Origin: an uncultured Ruminiclostridium sp.
GTDB taxonomy: Bacteria; Bacillota; Clostridia; Oscillospirales; Acutalibacteraceae
Assembly (NCBI GenBank): GCA_902490005.1
Contig: CABUCM010000049.1
Coordinates: 1-16,436 of the forward strand
Length of the DNA stretch: 16,436 nt
Direction: 5' to 3'
The position numbers and the translations under genes are program-made. Shown piece after piece: positions 5,863 through 15,233 of this stretch (position 1 is the first letter of the stretch; the number at the start of each line of letters is the position of its first letter). The notes beneath the pieces were generated by a model, which searched no databases, was not told the origin of the DNA, and was given only the letters and a program-made list of their open reading frames with translations.

Positions 5863-8613
5863 TTATTGCTCATCCGGCTCAAAAAAGTTCTTCCGGGCCC
5901 CCTTCAGGAACCGGAACCGCAGCCGCTGAAGCTCCAGCCCATCCTGGGCGAGGGAAACGTGCAGATAGTTTTTCCCAGGCCCCACCAAAACCGGTCCGGA
6001 CCTTTCCTCAGGCAGGCCGTTGGTCCCCGTGAAGATCAGGTCCACACCGCTGTTGGGCACGCAGCAGTTGCGCATCGCCACCGTAGCCGGCATTTTATCC
6101 CGTCCCTTGACGCTGCTGGCCGCTACGGCGGTTACCTGGTAAAATCCGTTCTTTTCCACAAAAACAGTATAAGTGCGGCTGGCGCCCCGTTTGCCCGGCA
6201 GCCCCTGGATTTCCAGCTCCGCGCCGTCCCGAATGACGAACTCAATGGTTTCCGGCGGCGGAACGTCAAAGGCCGCGCCGTTTTCCGTGGCGTATACCCT
6301 CTCCATGCAGGGGGAAGCAAGCAAAGCGCCGCAGATATTCCTGGCGCTGCGCTGAAGCTCTCCCCGGGTTAAGCCGCCGTCAGCCAACGCTTCCAGGGTA
6401 TTGTCCCCGGCGGTATTGGCCTGAGAATCCATCGTCACCATATACAGGTCGTTCTGCGCCCGGATCATGGCCTTGGTGTTCTGCATACAGGCTTTATCAC
6501 CCTCATCGTTTATCATCGCCCACCAGTCGGTCATCACCGCGCCCTGGAACCCCCACTCCTTTCTCAGGATCGTGGTGCATAGGTCGTAGTTCCCGGCGGT
6601 CCAGATGCGGTTTACCGCCCCGTAGGTGGTCATAATCAGCCGGGCGCCGCCCTCTTTTACCGCGATCTCAAAGCCCTTCAGGTAAATATCCCGCAAGGCC
6701 CTCTCCGATACATCCGAGCTGATGAAATTCCGGCGGTATTCCTGGTTGTTGGCGCAAAAATGCTTGATGGTCCCTGTCACGCCATGGCGGTGCATTCCCT
6801 TCAATTGGGCCGCCGCCATTTTTCCAGTCAATAAAGGGTCCTCTGAAAAATATTCAAAATTCCGGCCGTTCAACGGGCAGCGGTGGATATTGATCCCCGG
6901 GCCCAGCAAGGTATCGATTTTGTGCTTTCGAAGCTCCTGGCCCATTTCGGTGAACAGCTCCTGGTTCAGCGCCTCGTTAAAGGTGCAGGCCAGCAGGGTG
7001 CCGCTAGGCAGGCTGGTGGCATGGGTGCCGCAGTCCATGCGGATGCCGGACGGCCCGTCAGAGCATCCCGCCACCGGAATCCCGAATTTTGCCAGGGAGG
7101 GAGTCACCCCGCCGAACACGCTGGCCACGCCCCAGGTGGCCTTGGGAGAACTCATCCCCTCCCCGCGGGTCAAACAGGCCAAATCCTCATCACTAAGCTG
7201 GGCGATGAATTCGTCTAAGGTATAAGAGCCTTTCTGGACATCCAAAAGGGTGATGCCCTGATCGCCCTGATAAGGGATCTCTTTGGGCAGGTTCGCCAGC
7301 CTGCGCGCCATGGGGTCGCAGGTGCGAAGAGGCACGTTTTCAAGCGCCGGCGCCATAACGCCGTCCTTCCACTGGGGCTTCACCCGCCGCATGGGGATAA
7401 AGGGCGCCATGCATTCCTGCAGCGTTTCCACCACCATGGTTTCCGGCAGGGAAAAGCGATAGACCTCCTGGGCTGCTCTCACATCGGTGCCCGCATAAAA
7501 CAGGTAATCTCCCGCTTCCAGCACACGGCAGGCTTTGTGTCCCGTCGCCCCGCTGTCGTCATAGGAGGCCAAAGCCTCTTTGGAAACCGTAATGGCGATC
7601 TCCTGTTTTTCGCCGGGGGATAAGGTATTGGTTTTGGCAAAGCCGCACAACGCCTTTTTTGGCTGTCCCAGTTTACCCTGGGGCAGGCCCGCGTAAAGCT
7701 GGAGCACTTCCTTGCCCGGCACCGCGCCGGTATTTTCCACGGAAAAACGGAACGCGACCTCTTGTTCAGTCTCCTGGATAGAAAGGGTGTCCCAGGAAAA
7801 GCTGGTATAGGAAAGCCCAAACCCAAAGGGGTATTTCACCTGCTCTGGGGCAAAGGTCTCAAACCAGCGGTAGCCTACATAAATATCTTCTTCGTAGCTG
7901 TTGGAGGCGGGGCCGCCAAAGTTCTTTACCGACGGCACATCCTCCAGCCGGAGGGAGATGGTATCGCTGAGCCTGCCGCTGGGGCAGACCTTTCCGGTGA
8001 GCACATCCGCCGCCGAGCGGCCGCCCTCCTGGCCGCCCTGCCACAGGTATAAAACCGCGTCGCAAAGGGGGTCCCAGCTCATATCTAGAAGGTTTCCCAC
8101 ATTCAGCGCCACAACCACCCTGGAAAAATGGGCCCGGACCGTTTTCAGCAGCTCCAGCTCCTGGTCCGCCAGATAAAAGCTTCCCTTTTCCGGGTCGCTG
8201 TCCCGGTCCTCTCCGGCCAAACGGCCGATCAAAACCAACGCCAGATCCGAATGGGCGGCCGCTTCGGCCGCGAGGAAATCGGAAACCGGCATTTCCTTTT
8301 GAGAGAAAGGCTCCTGCGCCCAGCCGTTTCCGGTATCATAAGGGTTTTCCTTTTCCCAATCGAGATAGGCCTGGTATAGCTCCTCATTCAGGGTTATGCC
8401 CTCCGCCTCCCGGAGGCCTTGAGGAATATCCACCACATAGTCCACGTTCACCAGCCCTCCGGAGCCGGTGCCGCTTTTGTAATAGTTTAGCTGGCTCCGC
8501 CCGAAAACCGACACCGTTTCACCGGAACGGATGGGCAGGGCCTGCTTCTCGTTTTTTAGCAGTACAATGCCCTCTGCCCCGGCAGCCCTGCAAAGCTCCT
8601 GAATTTTTGTCAT
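5863..8613 (-). CDS. GH3 glycosidase (beta-glucosidase-like) with reversed domain order
   Basis: This 916-aa glycoside hydrolase family 3 enzyme probably releases beta-linked glucose or xylose from imported oligosaccharides. The domain order is swapped relative to most GH3 enzymes. The alpha/beta sandwich comes first (residues ~1-265; GIVLLKNE, GTGSGG, acid/base candidate E135 in GEDRDSD). A fibronectin-III-like domain follows (~290-400; PFGFGLSYTSF). The TIM barrel comes last (~460-780), with SDGPSGIRMD near 519, GRNFEYFSEDP, KHFCANNQEYRR near 617, and nucleophile D696 in VMTDWW. Known rumen enzymes (Ruminococcus albus, Butyrivibrio type) share this order. Residues ~785-916 form an additional beta-rich domain (TYTVFVEKNGFYQVTAVAAS) of unknown role. 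There is no signal peptide, so it is likely cytoplasmic. The start at ATG 8613 follows AAAGGAGGAATCAAA. Substrate specificity is not certain. Confidence 0.92.
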   Translation of the reverse strand: MTKIQELCRAAGAEGIVLLKNEKQALPIRSGETVSVFGRSQLNYYKSGTGSGGLVNVDYVVDIPQGLREAEGITLNEELYQAYLDWEKENPYDTGNGWAQEPFSQKEMPVSDFLAAEAAAHSDLALVLIGRLAGEDRDSDPEKGSFYLADQELELLKTVRAHFSRVVVALNVGNLLDMSWDPLCDAVLYLWQGGQEGGRSAADVLTGKVCPSGRLSDTISLRLEDVPSVKNFGGPASNSYEEDIYVGYRWFETFAPEQVKYPFGFGLSYTSFSWDTLSIQETEQEVAFRFSVENTGAVPGKEVLQLYAGLPQGKLGQPKKALCGFAKTNTLSPGEKQEIAITVSKEALASYDDSGATGHKACRVLEAGDYLFYAGTDVRAAQEVYRFSLPETMVVETLQECMAPFIPMRRVKPQWKDGVMAPALENVPLRTCDPMARRLANLPKEIPYQGDQGITLLDVQKGSYTLDEFIAQLSDEDLACLTRGEGMSSPKATWGVASVFGGVTPSLAKFGIPVAGCSDGPSGIRMDCGTHATSLPSGTLLACTFNEALNQELFTEMGQELRKHKIDTLLGPGINIHRCPLNGRNFEYFSEDPLLTGKMAAAQLKGMHRHGVTGTIKHFCANNQEYRRNFISSDVSERALRDIYLKGFEIAVKEGGARLIMTTYGAVNRIWTAGNYDLCTTILRKEWGFQGAVMTDWWAMINDEGDKACMQNTKAMIRAQNDLYMVTMDSQANTAGDNTLEALADGGLTRGELQRSARNICGALLASPCMERVYATENGAAFDVPPPETIEFVIRDGAELEIQGLPGKRGASRTYTVFVEKNGFYQVTAVAASSVKGRDKMPATVAMRNCCVPNSGVDLIFTGTNGLPEERSGPVLVGPGKNYLHVSLAQDGLELQRLRFRFLKGARKNFFEPDEQ

Positions 8614-8667
8614 TTTGATTCCTCCTTTGAAAAAGAACGGCGCGTGCCAAAATTATAAAGTGATTCT

Positions 8668-8695
8668 ATCATACCGCAGCCGCTTTGGGTGTCAA
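8668..8695 (-). promoter_or_regulatory. Sigma-A-like promoter for the GH3 gene
   Basis: On the minus strand, TTGACA (8690-8695) is followed by 16 nt and TATGAT (8668-8673), placing a start near 8661, about 48 nt before ATG 8613. It lies in the 123-nt gap after the mannosidase stop codon. GH3 can therefore be expressed apart from the upstream operon. No terminator was seen between the two genes, so read-through is also possible. Confidence 0.65.
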
Positions 8696-8736
8696 GGGCC
8701 CGCCCTGCTGAAAATACAAACCTGTTTTTGGTAATT

Positions 8737-11700
8737 TCATCCCAACGCGCCCATTAATTTTATGGTGACGATCTCGAAATTCCCTACCGGAAGCTTTATG
8801 GTCCTGCCAAGGGTTTCCAATTCCGTCAGCTGATTTTCCATCAGGTCGCAAAGATACGCCTTCTGAAAATCAAAGCCGCATTGGATCACACCCTCGGCCT
8901 TGCAGTTGTGAGCGTCGTACAGGCGCAGGATAATCCCCTGCCCATCCTCTGCCTGTTTGACGGTTTCCAGTACAAGATTCGGGTTTTCACAGGCAACCAG
9001 GCTGTATTCTGAAGGCAGGTTCCCTTTTTGCGCCGCCACCGGGCGGCACTCCAAAGGCTGGTTGAGAGAATACGCCTCCCTCACTGTGTTCCCCTGGCGG
9101 TAGCCGCCGCCGTGGGGCAGTAAGGAATAGGTAAACACATGCTTTCCCTTATCCGCGTGGGGATTGGGGTCGGTAGCGCATTTCAGCAGGGTGAGCTTTA
9201 AGGTTCCTCCCTGGACGCTCCAGCCGTATTTGCAGTCGTTAAGAACACTGACGCCGTAATCCCCTTCCGACAAATCCGCCCATTTGTGGCCGCAAACCTC
9301 AAATTTCGCCGTATCCCAGCTTGTGTTGGCATAGGTGGGGCGCTCCAGGTTGCCGAATTGAATCTCATAGGTGGCTTTGGCGGTGTGAATGTCGAAAGGA
9401 AAGGCCGCTTTCAACAGATGGTGCTCCTCGTGCCAATGGATTTCTGTCTCAAAATCGATCCGCTCCAAGGTATTGTAAAGATACACTGTCTGCACAATCA
9501 CAGAAGCCTGGTATTCCCTGGTGATCCGCAGGCCGATCCGGTCCCCGTCAAAAACAGGCTCAATTTGGGCCTGAGGCTTCCACACGATGGGTTTTTCCTG
9601 GTAATAGGCGGGGATATCCCAGGCGTCGTAGTCCTTGGGGAAATCCTCAAAAAGCTGAAGCTGGTTCCCTGGTTCCCCCTGGCGGAACACCTCCCGGGAA
9701 AACCGTTTGTCAAACAGGGAAGAAATATTGCCGCAGCCGTCAAGCTCCAGGCGGTAAGCCCAGTTTTCCAGCCTGTGAGAGGAAACAGACACCTTCTGCT
9801 CCGGCTTATCAAAAGAAACCACCTTCCAGCCGAAGGCGGGAATCTCCCCGGTTTCCAGGGTCTTGCCCTGAACCGATACCGTACCCCGTCTTGGAAAGCC
9901 CAGGGCGTTATAAACCAGAAAGCCCTGGGCCGCCTCTACCTCTCGCGCGAGGCAGAACAGCCGCTCCTCCTTCAAACTGCCGGCCTTGGCTTGTATGCCC
10001 TCATATTCCCGGGCGCTTTCCTCATAAACCTCAAAGATAGAGGAACCGGGGATAATGTCGTGAAATTGGTTTTTCAGGGCTGTTTTCCACAGGCTGTCAA
10101 GTTCCTTTTGGGGATAAGCCTGCCCCCAAAGAAGGGCTGCCGCCACGGACAGGACCTCCGTCTTTTGCAGCAAAAACTCTGTTTTCCGGTTGTTTCTCTT
10201 GTTTTTCGCCATGGAGGTATAGGTCCCGCGGTGGTATTCCAGATAAAGCTCTCCGGTCCAGGTAGGCGTGCGCCTGAGCTTTTCGGCGTTTTCCTCAAAG
10301 CTTTCCCGGAACAGGTCCAAATGCTCCAGGACGGAGTGCATCTCTGTTTTCGGATAGCCCGGCAGGCCAAAGGCCATGCGGCGCTGGCGCTCCAGCATTC
10401 CTCGGGTAGGGCCGCCGCCGCCGTCGCCATAGCCAAAAGCGTCTAACGCCCGATTGCAGTATTCCTTTTGCTGATAACGCTGATAGGTGCCCTTGATCCA
10501 GCCAGGCGTGATATCCCCGTTATAATTTACGTAATTCACCGGGACGCCGTCGTCCGGCAGCTCCTGGGTAGTCAAAAATTTGGTGAACACCCGGCTGCCG
10601 TCGATGCCCTCCCATTGAAAAGAATCATAGGGCATTTTGTTGGTATCATTCCAGCTGATTTTTGAGGTGACAAAATATTCCACCCCGCTTTTTTGCAAAA
10701 TCTGGGGCAGGGCGGCGCTGTAGCCAAACACGTCGGGCAGCCAGAGGATCTTGCTGTCCACACCGAATTCTTCCATCATGAACCGTTTTCCGTGGAGAAT
10801 CTGCCTGACCAGGCTTTCGCCGCTGGTCAAATTGCAGTCCGCCTCCAGCCACATGGCGCCGTCCACTTCCCACCGGCCCTCCCGGATCCGCTCCTTGATT
10901 TTATCGTAGAGGTCTGGGGCCTCCTCCTTCACAAACTGGTAAAGCTGGGGCTGAGAAGCCATAAACCGGTATTCGGGGTACTCGTCCATCAGGGCCAGGG
11001 CGGTGGCGAAGCTCCGCTGGGCCTTCTCTTTGGTTTGCGCCAGCGTCCACAGCCAAGCCACGTCGATATGGGTGTGGCCGATACAATCCACCACCTGATT
11101 GCTTCTTCCGCAGACGCCGTGGTAAAACGCCCGGTCCAGAAGCTCCCGGGCCGCCTGAAGGCTGTGATAGTATTCCTCGCTGTAGGGCTTCCGCATCGCC
11201 GTCAGGTTGGAGGCTTCATCCATCGCTCTGATGACCTCCGCGTAGTCCTGGCCAGCCGGGTCCAGGTGCTTTAAAGCGGAAAGGGGCACCTGGAAATCCC
11301 AATAGGCGGCGGCGATTCTCTGATCCACCACGTGAAGGGAGGGAAGAAAATCCATTTTCCCGCCCTTCATCCCGGTATAAAAATAAATATCCACCGTATA
11401 CCGGGTATCCGCCTTCAGCAGGATCTCGGTATGGTTGACATCCAGCCCCTGGGCCATCTCTCCGTTCAGGTATACCAGGCCCTGAGGGTTGGTGGCGTCC
11501 CACTCTCCCTCTCTGCCGGTAACCACCGTCAAAAATACCTTTTCCTCCGGTCCCGCTTTGGGAGTGTCCAGCTCCATGCGAAACCAGAAATGCTTATCGA
11601 CCCCTTCCAGCCGGGTTCCCTCCGGAAAGGGAAAATAACCAGCCGCGGGAGGCTGGTTATTTTTTTTGTAGCCCCATTCCTGATAGGTAATTCCGGTGAC

Positions 11701-11775
11701 GGGCAGGTCCTTCGTGATACTTTGTTTTTTCAGGCTTCGGCAGAGCACGCCGATTTTTTCCTCAGTTATTTTCAT
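8737..11775 (-). CDS. GH38 alpha-mannosidase
   Basis: This 1012-aa protein is a zinc-dependent retaining alpha-mannosidase, cytoplasmic by lack of a signal peptide. An N-terminal beta domain (~1-215) precedes the GH38 catalytic core. The core shows CIGHTHIDVAWLW (zinc ligands H236 and D238), MWLEADCNLTSGESLVRQ, the nucleophile D348 in LWLPDVFGYSAALPQ, and a distal zinc ligand candidate H572 in QFHDIIPGSS. The C-terminal half has the all-beta mannosidase domains (from about residue 620). Length matches bacterial GH38 enzymes. ATG 11775 follows AAGGAG and lies only 23 nt after the response-regulator stop, so the gene is probably in one operon with it. Such enzymes remove terminal alpha-mannose from N-glycan or mannan fragments; linkage preference cannot be read from sequence. 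A terminator-like hairpin sits inside the coding region at 11632-11667. Confidence 0.95.
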   Translation of the reverse strand: MKITEEKIGVLCRSLKKQSITKDLPVTGITYQEWGYKKNNQPPAAGYFPFPEGTRLEGVDKHFWFRMELDTPKAGPEEKVFLTVVTGREGEWDATNPQGLVYLNGEMAQGLDVNHTEILLKADTRYTVDIYFYTGMKGGKMDFLPSLHVVDQRIAAAYWDFQVPLSALKHLDPAGQDYAEVIRAMDEASNLTAMRKPYSEEYYHSLQAARELLDRAFYHGVCGRSNQVVDCIGHTHIDVAWLWTLAQTKEKAQRSFATALALMDEYPEYRFMASQPQLYQFVKEEAPDLYDKIKERIREGRWEVDGAMWLEADCNLTSGESLVRQILHGKRFMMEEFGVDSKILWLPDVFGYSAALPQILQKSGVEYFVTSKISWNDTNKMPYDSFQWEGIDGSRVFTKFLTTQELPDDGVPVNYVNYNGDITPGWIKGTYQRYQQKEYCNRALDAFGYGDGGGGPTRGMLERQRRMAFGLPGYPKTEMHSVLEHLDLFRESFEENAEKLRRTPTWTGELYLEYHRGTYTSMAKNKRNNRKTEFLLQKTEVLSVAAALLWGQAYPQKELDSLWKTALKNQFHDIIPGSSIFEVYEESAREYEGIQAKAGSLKEERLFCLAREVEAAQGFLVYNALGFPRRGTVSVQGKTLETGEIPAFGWKVVSFDKPEQKVSVSSHRLENWAYRLELDGCGNISSLFDKRFSREVFRQGEPGNQLQLFEDFPKDYDAWDIPAYYQEKPIVWKPQAQIEPVFDGDRIGLRITREYQASVIVQTVYLYNTLERIDFETEIHWHEEHHLLKAAFPFDIHTAKATYEIQFGNLERPTYANTSWDTAKFEVCGHKWADLSEGDYGVSVLNDCKYGWSVQGGTLKLTLLKCATDPNPHADKGKHVFTYSLLPHGGGYRQGNTVREAYSLNQPLECRPVAAQKGNLPSEYSLVACENPNLVLETVKQAEDGQGIILRLYDAHNCKAEGVIQCGFDFQKAYLCDLMENQLTELETLGRTIKLPVGNFEIVTIKLMGALG
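11632..11667 (+). terminator. Terminator-like 13-bp hairpin inside the GH38 coding region
   Basis: AAAATAACCAGCC (11632-11644) is exactly complementary to 11651-11663 around a GCGGGA loop, and the T-tract runs on to 11667. On the plus strand (antisense to GH38) this has the full form of an intrinsic terminator with an 8-T tail. On the sense strand the same stem is followed by only TTTTCCC. It lies ~110 nt into the GH38 gene (codons ~37-48, coding KNNQPPAAGYF). It may stop antisense transcription or act as a weak attenuator. The structure is plain; the function is inferred. Confidence 0.6.
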
Positions 11776-11798
11776 TTTTTTCTCCTTGTTTTCCTCCG

Positions 11799-13388
11799 CT
11801 ACCGCAGGTATTTTCTGGGAGACATACCGAACCGCTTTTTAAAAATCCGGTGGAAATATTTCACATCAGGAAATCCCACCATACACGCGATGGCTTCTAT
11901 GGTATAATCGCTGTTCTTCATATAGTCAATGGCCTTATTGATCCTGAGCTTCGTCAGGTAATCCACAAAGGTGTCCCCGGTATACTCCCGGAACAACCGG
12001 CTGAAATAAGAAACGCTGATATGAACCTGATCCGCTACTTCCTGAACGGTGATATCCTTCTGATAGTTATTTTGCAGATACTCAATTGCGGTTTGAACCG
12101 CCTGCTCCGAGTGAGGGATTTTTTGCTCCGCCCTTTGAAAGCAAGCCGCCAGAAAGCTTTTCAGCTCGGAAAGGACGTCCGACAGCAGGCTAAGGGAATT
12201 CAGCCTGCGGCTGAAGGAAAGCTCGTTGTCCATAGTTTCGTCCACTGGGATGCCGCACGCCTCCATCGCGTGGTATAGGGTATAGGCCACCATAAAATTC
12301 GCCTTGGAAATGAAGCCTGGGTTTTCCGCCTGCTTTTTCACCCCATTGTACAGCTCTGTTAAAATTTCCATTACTTTTCCGGCATCCCGCTCTTTTACGG
12401 CCGAAATGATCTGCTGTTCCGTGATAAAATCAATAGAAAAGGCAGGCGATTTCTTCTTTTGTATTTTATAAGGATACACCTTGTTCCCCCCGGACAGCAG
12501 CCGGGCGTTAACCATTTCAAACGCTTTCTGGCCGGACAGCGGGATTTGATTCACAGTACTCACCGGCGCGCCGATCCCAATGGTGACGGTAAAGCCAAAC
12601 GCGCCTTGGATCAGCTCCTTACACTCGGTAAAAAAGTCCGTCAACAAGTTTCGGCTTTCAAACTGCCCCTGGGTTTCGTTCACGAAAAAGCCCAGATCAT
12701 TCTCATTTTCAAAGGGGTGCAGCCTGAGTTCATATTTTTCAGCGATCTCCAGGCAGATATTGGTGATACCGTATTTGATGGCGGAGGATTCCCGGTAATT
12801 TTTATCCTCGAAGCATTTATCGCCGTAATCGATGCTCAGCGCCGCCACACAAAAGAATTCTCCCCGCTCTTTCAGCCCATAGCGGTCAAAGCAGTCCGCG
12901 ATATAAGCCTGGTCGGTAATATACCGCAGCATAAAGGCGTGAAGAAAATTCTGCTTCACCGCGTCCTGATATTTCATTTTCAGGATATCCTTCTCTGCCC
13001 GGTCGGCGCTGCTGCTTCGGAACTTCTCCGCCTCCAGCGCCGCTTTTTGGATAATATAGGTAAACTCATCCTCCTTAAACGGCTTCAGCAGATAAGCGAA
13101 CACGCCGTGTTTAATCGCCTGCTGGGCATACGAAAAATCGCTGTATCCGCTGAGAATGATAAAAATACATTCCTTTTTTATCTTCCTGTACTCCTCGATC
13201 AGCGCCAGACCGGACAATTGAGGCATTTTAATGTCCGTGATAATAATGTCCGGCTGGAATTCCATGGCGGCGGCAAGGGCCTGCCGCCCGTTTTCCGCCT
13301 CTTTGATGGTAAACTTACCAATTTCGGCCAGCTTTTTAACGATGAGCTGCCTAATCAGGCATTCATCCTCCGCTACCATGATTTTCAT
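11799..13388 (-). CDS. YesN-like response regulator (receiver + AraC-type DNA-binding domain)
   Basis: This 529-aa transcription regulator has an N-terminal receiver domain (residues ~1-120): acidic residues E7/D8, phospho-acceptor D52 (IIITDIKMP), S80 (ILSGYSD) and K102 (LLKP). A long middle region of about 300 aa, typical of YesN-type regulators, links it to a C-terminal AraC/XylS double helix-turn-helix (~430-529; ITVQEVADQVHISVSYFSRLFREYTG and IEAIACMVGFPDVKYFHRIFKKRFGMSPRKYL). The start is ATG 13388: AGAGGTG lies 9 nt upstream and the ATG begins 1 nt after the kinase stop codon (TGAAATG), which suggests translational coupling. A GTG at 13397 is in frame but has no ribosome site. It likely activates the neighbouring glycosidase genes when phosphorylated by the kinase. 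Confidence 0.95.
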   Translation of the reverse strand: MKIMVAEDECLIRQLIVKKLAEIGKFTIKEAENGRQALAAAMEFQPDIIITDIKMPQLSGLALIEEYRKIKKECIFIILSGYSDFSYAQQAIKHGVFAYLLKPFKEDEFTYIIQKAALEAEKFRSSSADRAEKDILKMKYQDAVKQNFLHAFMLRYITDQAYIADCFDRYGLKERGEFFCVAALSIDYGDKCFEDKNYRESSAIKYGITNICLEIAEKYELRLHPFENENDLGFFVNETQGQFESRNLLTDFFTECKELIQGAFGFTVTIGIGAPVSTVNQIPLSGQKAFEMVNARLLSGGNKVYPYKIQKKKSPAFSIDFITEQQIISAVKERDAGKVMEILTELYNGVKKQAENPGFISKANFMVAYTLYHAMEACGIPVDETMDNELSFSRRLNSLSLLSDVLSELKSFLAACFQRAEQKIPHSEQAVQTAIEYLQNNYQKDITVQEVADQVHISVSYFSRLFREYTGDTFVDYLTKLRINKAIDYMKNSDYTIEAIACMVGFPDVKYFHRIFKKRFGMSPRKYLR

Positions 13389-13389
13389 T

Positions 13390-15186
13390 TCAATCACCTC
13401 TAGAAAACGGCAGTACGATTTTCACCATCGTTCCAGAGCCCTCCTCGCTGCTTAAGAATAAGCCGTATTCCTCGCCAAACTTTAGCTTGATTCTGTCATT
13501 GACATTAAAAATGCCCACCAGCCCGGAGTCATCCGGGGTCACTCCCTGAAGCATTCCGTTAATTCGCTGGACATCCCGCGCGTCGATCCCCTTGCCGTCG
13601 TCAAACACATATATGATAAATTTATCCTGCATAGCCCGGGAACTGATTTGAATTTTACATTGGGCATCCTTCTCCCGAACCCCATGGATAAACGCGTTCT
13701 CCACCACGGGTTGAAGTGTCATCTTGAAAATACTGCAGGATAGAGTATCCTCGTCCACATCGTATTCCACCGTGACCCGGCCTTTATATTGCAGCATTTG
13801 AATAGCGATGTATTTTTTTGTGTTTTCCAGCTCCTGAGCAAAATCAATGATACTGCTTCCCCGGTCCAGGCTGTAGCGGTAATAATCGGAAAGGTCCTGT
13901 ACCAGCTTGATGCTGCCCTTTTTATCGCCGCTGTCGATCAGGGCGACAAGGGTGGCCATGGTGTTATACAAAAAATGGGGATTCATTTTGCTGATTAAGG
14001 CCCGGATCTCCACCTCCTTGATCCTGGCGGTGAGTTCGATTCTTTCATCCATCAGCCGGTTCAGGCTAGCGGCCATGTTATTGATAGCCCGCTTAATTTG
14101 AGAAAGCTCGTCATTCCCCTTTACCGTGATGGTGGTATCCAGCTTTCCCTGTTCGATCCGTTTCAGGCCGGAGACCACTTCCTTCACCGGCTTGCTCAAA
14201 TGATAGGCGAAAAGAATCGCCAGCAGCGGAGACAGCACCAGCATCACCACCGTGAGGACAATGAAGAACACCTGCATTGGGTAAAGCCTGCTTTCAAACA
14301 ATTCGCTGTCCATTAGCAGGAAGATCCCATAACCAAAATCAGAATCCTCCGTGCCCGCCATATAATACTGGTCGTCCCCTAAGGCAATAGGCTCGGTGCT
14401 GTTTAAGGGCGTCCCCTGTTTGATCAATTCCTGCACATGGGCGGTTTGTTCGTCGCTGCTGTTTTCAGCATACAGTATTTCCCGATCTGGAGAGTAAAGA
14501 TAAAAGAGCTGCTGGTCGAATTCCGTTCCCGCTGTGGCAATCTCCACAAATTTGCTGATATCCTGGCCGAACACGCTGACCCCGATGGGGATATCGGCGT
14601 GGTCGTAATCGTTCAGGGTTCTGGACACCACAATGGAATAGGGCTCTTCCCCCAGATAATCCACTACCTCCATATAGGGATAGCCGTTATTTTCCATGGC
14701 GCCCTGGAACCAGCCGGTATTCCGATAATTCTCCTCATAGGTGCTGTAGGAGGTTTTATTCCCTTGGCTGGTGATTTTAACACAGTCTCCATTGGTGGAA
14801 AACAGCATGATGAAGTCGTAATTATCATTGTAAAAAATCGTGTCGAACAGCACGTTATGAGCCTTTCTGATAACCGCCAGCTGGCTCTGCTTCTCCGTTA
14901 AATAGGGGCGAAGGTCCTCCAGCCGGTAGATCAGCGCGTCAGACTGGGACAAAAGGGTATTGAAGTTGGCGTCCATATTATGGGACATCTGCAAAATGGA
15001 TTCTTGCTTATAGTTGATAAAATCCTGGAAAATAGATTCCCGCATCCGGGCATAGGTTCCCCAAATCAGAATACATCCTGGTATAAAAATAAAAAGATAT
15101 AAAAGCGCCGCCGTTTTTACCACGATGCTGTTCTTTAGGAAACCCATTTTTCTCCATCTGGAACCCTTCGCTTTTCCGTTTTTCAT
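13390..15186 (-). CDS. YesM-like membrane sensor histidine kinase
   Basis: This 598-aa partner of the adjacent response regulator has TM1 at ~17-40 (VVKTAALLYLFIFIPGCILIWG), an extracellular sensor of about 260 residues (Cache-like, inferred from length and position) and TM2 at ~303-327. A HAMP domain follows (LSKPVKEVVSGLKRIEQGKLD...NDELSQIKRAINNM). The His_kinase domain carries phospho-acceptor H404 in KMNPHFLYNTM. The ATPase domain has LQPVVENAFIHG (N box), DDGKGID (G1) and GLVGIFNVNDRI (G2). I chose ATG 15186 (MKNGKAKG...), with AAAGAGG 6 nt upstream. The frame stays open to 15312, but that part overlaps the end of the broken glycosidase gene. Kinases of this class often work with sugar ABC transporters. 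The signal is unknown, though the neighbours suggest a glycan or oligosaccharide. Confidence 0.95.
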   Translation of the reverse strand: MKNGKAKGSRWRKMGFLKNSIVVKTAALLYLFIFIPGCILIWGTYARMRESIFQDFINYKQESILQMSHNMDANFNTLLSQSDALIYRLEDLRPYLTEKQSQLAVIRKAHNVLFDTIFYNDNYDFIMLFSTNGDCVKITSQGNKTSYSTYEENYRNTGWFQGAMENNGYPYMEVVDYLGEEPYSIVVSRTLNDYDHADIPIGVSVFGQDISKFVEIATAGTEFDQQLFYLYSPDREILYAENSSDEQTAHVQELIKQGTPLNSTEPIALGDDQYYMAGTEDSDFGYGIFLLMDSELFESRLYPMQVFFIVLTVVMLVLSPLLAILFAYHLSKPVKEVVSGLKRIEQGKLDTTITVKGNDELSQIKRAINNMAASLNRLMDERIELTARIKEVEIRALISKMNPHFLYNTMATLVALIDSGDKKGSIKLVQDLSDYYRYSLDRGSSIIDFAQELENTKKYIAIQMLQYKGRVTVEYDVDEDTLSCSIFKMTLQPVVENAFIHGVREKDAQCKIQISSRAMQDKFIIYVFDDGKGIDARDVQRINGMLQGVTPDDSGLVGIFNVNDRIKLKFGEEYGLFLSSEEGSGTMVKIVLPFSRGD

Positions 15187-15233
15187 AGCCGCCTCTTTCC
15201 TTGGCCTTTTGCCCCTGGACCCGAACGTTTTTC

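Noticed and set aside
8255..8271. GCGGCC-GCTTC-GGCCGC hairpin within GH3
   Set aside because: It codes an alanine-rich stretch (AAAEAAA), so the GC symmetry follows from codon use; there is no T-run.
9286..10446. A 386-codon open frame on the plus strand inside the mannosidase gene
   Set aside because: No domain and no ribosome site; it mirrors the codon bias of GH38 on the other strand.
12459..13403. A 314-codon open frame on the plus strand inside the response regulator gene
   Set aside because: Antisense to a well-supported gene, and no coherent protein features.
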